Shown here: positions 61,587-64,000 of the stretch, piece after piece | How the letters are laid out: the number at the start of each line of letters is the position of its first letter | Position numbering within the stretch: the stretch's first letter is position 1 | Source of the DNA: Cytophagales bacterium | GTDB taxonomy: Bacteria; Bacteroidota; Bacteroidia; Cytophagales; Cyclobacteriaceae | Direction of reading: 5' to 3' | Assembly: GCA_033344775.1 (NCBI GenBank) | Contig: JAWPMT010000002.1 | Span: 1,041,021-1,105,020 of the forward strand | Length of the DNA: 64,000 nt | Position numbers and translations under genes: made by a program | Notes under the pieces: model-generated | What the model saw: the letters and a program-made list of their open reading frames with translations, nothing else | Told to the model about the DNA's origin: nothing | Database searches by the model: none

Positions 61587-62389
61587 TCATCTGCGCTGTG
61601 TCCGGACAGCGGTCAATGCGGAATCGGCGAACACGGCCACGAGCTGTTCGAGACCACCACCAGAAGTAGCCCAGGCGATCGTAGAAATTGCCCTTGCACC
61701 GTGTGCAGGCCGTTGGCGCCGACCAGCGTTTCGTACTCATAGTGAACCATCCGTCGAGGAATCGGATGCTCCAGCAGGTGGGCAGTCCAGGACACGGTGC
61801 TGGCGGGGCAGGGTTTGTTCGCCAGCGAGCAGGCTCGGCAGGGGCCAGGTGTCGAGCAGGGTGAGCACACGACTTCGCAGGCCGCCGAGAGCGGGACTGC
61901 GGTAGCGGAACATGCCCGTGAAAGCGGCGGTTGCGCCCGAGTAGAAGTCTGCCGTCGGTCCACCGCATGTCGATCGCAGCGTGCAGCGAACTCGGGAAGA
62001 GGCCTTCGACGTATGGCAGGGCGGCGCAGGGACTCGGGCTCGGGGCGTCTGAGGAGCAGGGGGACCCGCGACGTCGAGCGTGCTCTCGAGGGCCTTGGCA
62101 GGCACGAGAGTGGAGCGCGCGCAACCCGTCTGCTCCCTCTTGGTACAGGCGCACCTCCAGGAACGAGATGTTGCTGCCTAGGCGGAGGACGGAGACCTCG
62201 CCGCGCACCTCGCCTGCGACGATGGGCGCGATCAAAACTGGATCCGCTGGAGGTGCGGAGCCCGCGTTGTGGATCGGGCTCGACGCGACGCGCGCCAGCG
62301 CAGCCATGACTGCGGCGGTGAGTCCCCCGAACAGCAGGCGGCCACCGCCATCCGCCCGGGATCGGCGTGATCGACCAAGCATCGGCCAT
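61587..62389 (-). pseudogene. TesB-like acyl-CoA thioesterase, several frameshifts
   Basis: Reading across three frames restores a hotdog-fold thioesterase of about 268 residues. Start MADAWSITPIPGGW at 62389; then GGLTAAVMAALARV, DPVLIAPIVAGEVRGEVSVL, RLGSNISFLEVRLYQEGADG, a shift to DFYSGATAAFTGMFRYRSPA, LTLLDTWPLPSLLAGEQTLP, a shift to MVHYEYETLVGANGLHTVQG, and finally QLVAVFADSALTAVRTQRR ending at the TGA at 61587-61589. The order and motifs fit TesB-like acyl-CoA thioesterases. Frameshifts at intervals of about 100-200 nt look like uncorrected sequencing errors rather than decay, since the amino-acid pattern stays intact between them. Only a few bases separate its stop from the Bacteroidota permease sequence. 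Confidence 0.6.
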
Positions 62390-62860
62390 GGTGGGTCCAG
62401 AGTTCACGGTGTGATGGCGTCGACGTGCATGTGGGGCGCGGGTGTTCTCCGTCCGTTAATGACTGGTGTTCGCATGCATGTCGGCGTTGGGCCAGAGGCA
62501 AGCCACACTTCCACATCGCGCAGGTGCCGTCGCCACCCGCCAGGGGGGGGGAGGTGGTAGTCGAATGCCAGGACGGCCAGTGTGATGTCGCTGCGGATCG
62601 CGAAGCTCCCAAACCCCAGCGAGGCCAGACCGATCGCCGAATCAAGCGCTCGGAGAACACCACGCCGAGGCGCTGGAATCCAGCGACGTACGCTGCGGAG
62701 CGCGCGAGATCGTGGACGCGGTGTTGTTGGTCGACGATGCGGGCCTGCTGGTGAGCAACAGCCTCACGCCGCTGGATCTCAGCATGCTGGCCGCTGTTAC
62801 GCCCATCGTTGGTCGTGGCAAGGCGGTGCCTCGCATCCGGCGCAGCGGTGAGAAGAAGAG

Positions 62861-63686
62861 ATGACCGTGCGGGGATTGGAGGTCGATGGCGACCTCCTCT
62901 ACGTCGCGGCACTCGGCGGCGATAGTTCGGGACGCGTCCGTGAGCTGGGCGCAGCCTTCGTGCGGCCCAGCGCATTCTCGCCGCCTGATTTGAACCCGAC
63001 CCGCGGGGCGGTGGTCCCCGCAGACGTGGCGTCTCGCATCTTCGTCGTGGCGTTGGCCCTCGTGCTGACGCCCGCGTCCGCCGGTGGCTGGCAAAGGCAA
63101 AGCGGCGTGTGCCGAACATGCCGCGCGGTTGGGGAGCTGGCCGCCCAATGCCGCGATGCTCGAGGCCGATGCCGCCTGTCGTGAGGCGTTGAGCCACCGT
63201 GACGTGCCGTTTGAGCCGGGGCACGGCAAGAAGGTCAACTCTCCGATCGTGGTTCCAAGATGGAGCTGGGAGGGCTTCGGCTGGAGCCCACATGGCGGAA
63301 GGGCCCGTTCGTGATGGACTGCCTTTAAGCCGAGGGTGGTGCACGAAGTCGCGCCAAAGCTTCGCGCGCTCGGCGTGGAAGCCCTCGGTTTTCCACCATG
63401 TGCGACTACCGCCACGTGAAGCGGAACCGGTCGTAAGACCAACATCCTCAGCCGTCATGCGATCGGGCTGGCGATGGACGTGTTCGAGGTGCGGCTGGAC
63501 GATGGCCGGGTCGCGGTGGTGAAACGGGACTACGGCGACGTAGCCGAGTTGGCCGCAGTCGAGCGGGTGTTTGCGGACAGTGCGTCGTTCCGCAATCCGC
63601 TCACCCCCGGGCAGCGACCCGAAGAGGACGACGACCACTTCCACCTGGAAGCTCGTGGCCTGCCGCTTCGACGAGACGCGCGCTGA
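62861..63686 (+). pseudogene. Extensin-like C-terminal domain protein, several frameshifts
   Basis: Joined frames show the Extensin_C pattern: ADAACREALSHRDVPFEPGH, NSPIVV, then LEPTWRKGPFVMDCL (the conserved W-R-K-G-P, DC element), EVAPKLRALGVEALGF, CDYRH, SRHAIGLAMDVFEVRLDDGR with the zinc-site-like His and Asp, and DDDHFHLEA at the end. At least three shifts interrupt it. The N-terminal region from the ATG at 62861 includes a possible signal segment (IFVVALALVLTPASAGGW), but the true start is uncertain. The gene overlaps an upstream fragment by ATGA. Extensin-like proteins in proteobacteria and myxobacteria are putative peptidoglycan peptidases. Confidence 0.55.
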
Positions 63687-63733
63687 TCCGCCGTTCCAAC
63701 GGGTCTACGGGTGGTTCGTGGTAGGTTTCCCGG

Positions 63734-64000
63734 ATGCATCGTTGGACTCTTGCCTTGTCGACGCTGGCGTTCGTCGCCTGAGCAAAGGCCTCGCGAAAGG
63801 CAGACCCCGCCCAACACCACGGCGAGCGCGTCTGCATCGGCCGAGGGCACGGCGGGCGGCGAAGAGTCCACCACCATGCCCGAGGACGACGGGGACGACA
63901 TCAAGCTCGACCTGGGCGAGGACACCGACAGCCCCAGCACGGCCGGTCGACCCCGATAGGGACGACGAAGGCAAGGTGCGACAAGGTCGACTTCCTGTTC
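63734..64000 (+). CDS. N-terminus of a myxobacterial-type lipoprotein (CDKVDFLF), frameshifted and cut by the window end
   Basis: The ATG at 63734 gives MHRWTLALSTLAFVA before a frame change; the adjacent frame then reads a Ser/Ala/Thr-rich, acidic linker (SASASAEGTAGGEESTTMPE, DIKLDLGEDTDSPS), and the last bases, back in the first frame, read CDKVDFLF. A lipoprotein signal, low-complexity linker and C-[DE]-K-[VI]-DFLF followed by VIDNSGSM is a pattern that I associate with surface proteins of Nannocystaceae and other Myxococcota. The von Willebrand-type domain would lie beyond the edge. Two compensating indels must be assumed. Confidence 0.5.

Larger units (their letters stand above)
61578..64000. 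other. Foreign GC-rich segment, probably a myxobacterial sequence joined by assembly
   Basis: Base composition switches within about 15 bp from AT-leaning Bacteroidota DNA to strongly GC-rich DNA. The genes here (thioesterase, extensin-like protein, start of a CDKVDFLF-type lipoprotein) are of Myxococcota style and each is broken by several frameshifts, unlike anything in the first 61.5 kb. Many long overlapping frames exist in this segment; they are GC-driven. At 62390-62860 I see no gene that I can name, though fragments of coding sequence are likely on either strand. Confidence 0.8.

Noticed and set aside
62232-63644. Long minus-strand open frame of 470 codons in the GC-rich tail
   Set aside because: Its translation is low-complexity and Arg/Ala/Pro-rich and runs antisense to the extensin-like motifs on the plus strand; it is open only because GC-rich DNA has few stops.
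59790-64000. Horizontal transfer or genomic island at the right end
   Set aside because: No mobility gene, repeat or tRNA at the boundary; one side is a gene cut in the middle and the other has dense indels, which suits an assembly join.

Overview
The first 61.58 kb is DNA of a Bacteroidota bacterium, most likely a marine or soil member of Cytophagales. The signs are moderate GC by eye, Sec and lipoprotein signals ending in AQ or AC, a DUF6452-DUF6048-PriA block, FtsX-type permeases with a PadR-linked prefix domain, an S9 peptidase, a DUF5916 protein, PhoX, and few strong Shine-Dalgarno sites. From about 61.58 kb to the end the sequence changes abruptly to GC-rich, frameshift-laden DNA of myxobacterial type (TesB-like thioesterase, extensin-like protein, start of a CDKVDFLF-type lipoprotein). 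It cuts a Bacteroidota permease gene in the middle, so this end looks like a chimeric join rather than biology.

Layout. 0-3.7 kb: an RND efflux operon (TolC fused to a substrate-binding-like domain, then the adaptor, running off the window) and a secreted protein. 3.8-6.8 kb: PadR regulator plus orphan FtsX permease, a unit that recurs at 13.8-16.7, 42.8-45.7 and 49.5-52.4 kb; a fifth permease copy is truncated at the junction. 8.2-10.7 kb: a GbsR-type regulator, methyltransferase and three small membrane proteins, closed by a hairpin terminator. 27-42 kb: mostly housekeeping or conserved genes (S9 peptidase, DUF6048, DUF6452, PriA, M16 peptidase, PhoX, MsrA, PckA). 45.8-61.5 kb: a conserved cytosolic protein, penicillin-acylase family enzyme, a cysteine-dioxygenase-like/methyltransferase fusion, a TolB-like protein, a membrane AraC regulator with a metal-binding head, a DUF5916 protein and an esterase-like protein without a catalytic serine.

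The most interesting region is 16.9-26.8 kb. Two gene pairs, each a small PixA/AidA-like protein overlapping a histidine kinase with a predicted periplasmic TPR domain, are followed by six separate 23-residue ORFs. All six have a double-glycine leader (mostly MKKLT...KGG) and a core of only eight residues, such as PDVKVPQD, PEVKIPQD or PEIQIPNG. Facing them on the other strand is an operon of a stand-alone receiver protein, a C39-peptidase ABC exporter with all catalytic residues, and an HlyD-type adaptor. The peptides are laid out with two hairpin terminators and a duplicated leader of about 98 nt. The PixA-like proteins carry the same P-[DK]-[IV]-[KQ]-[IV]-P pattern at or near their C-termini. 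I infer a self-contained secreted octapeptide system, plausibly signalling, with export machinery and candidate sensors in one locus. I do not recognise it as a described system.

No rRNA, tRNA, CRISPR array, transposase or phage gene was seen.
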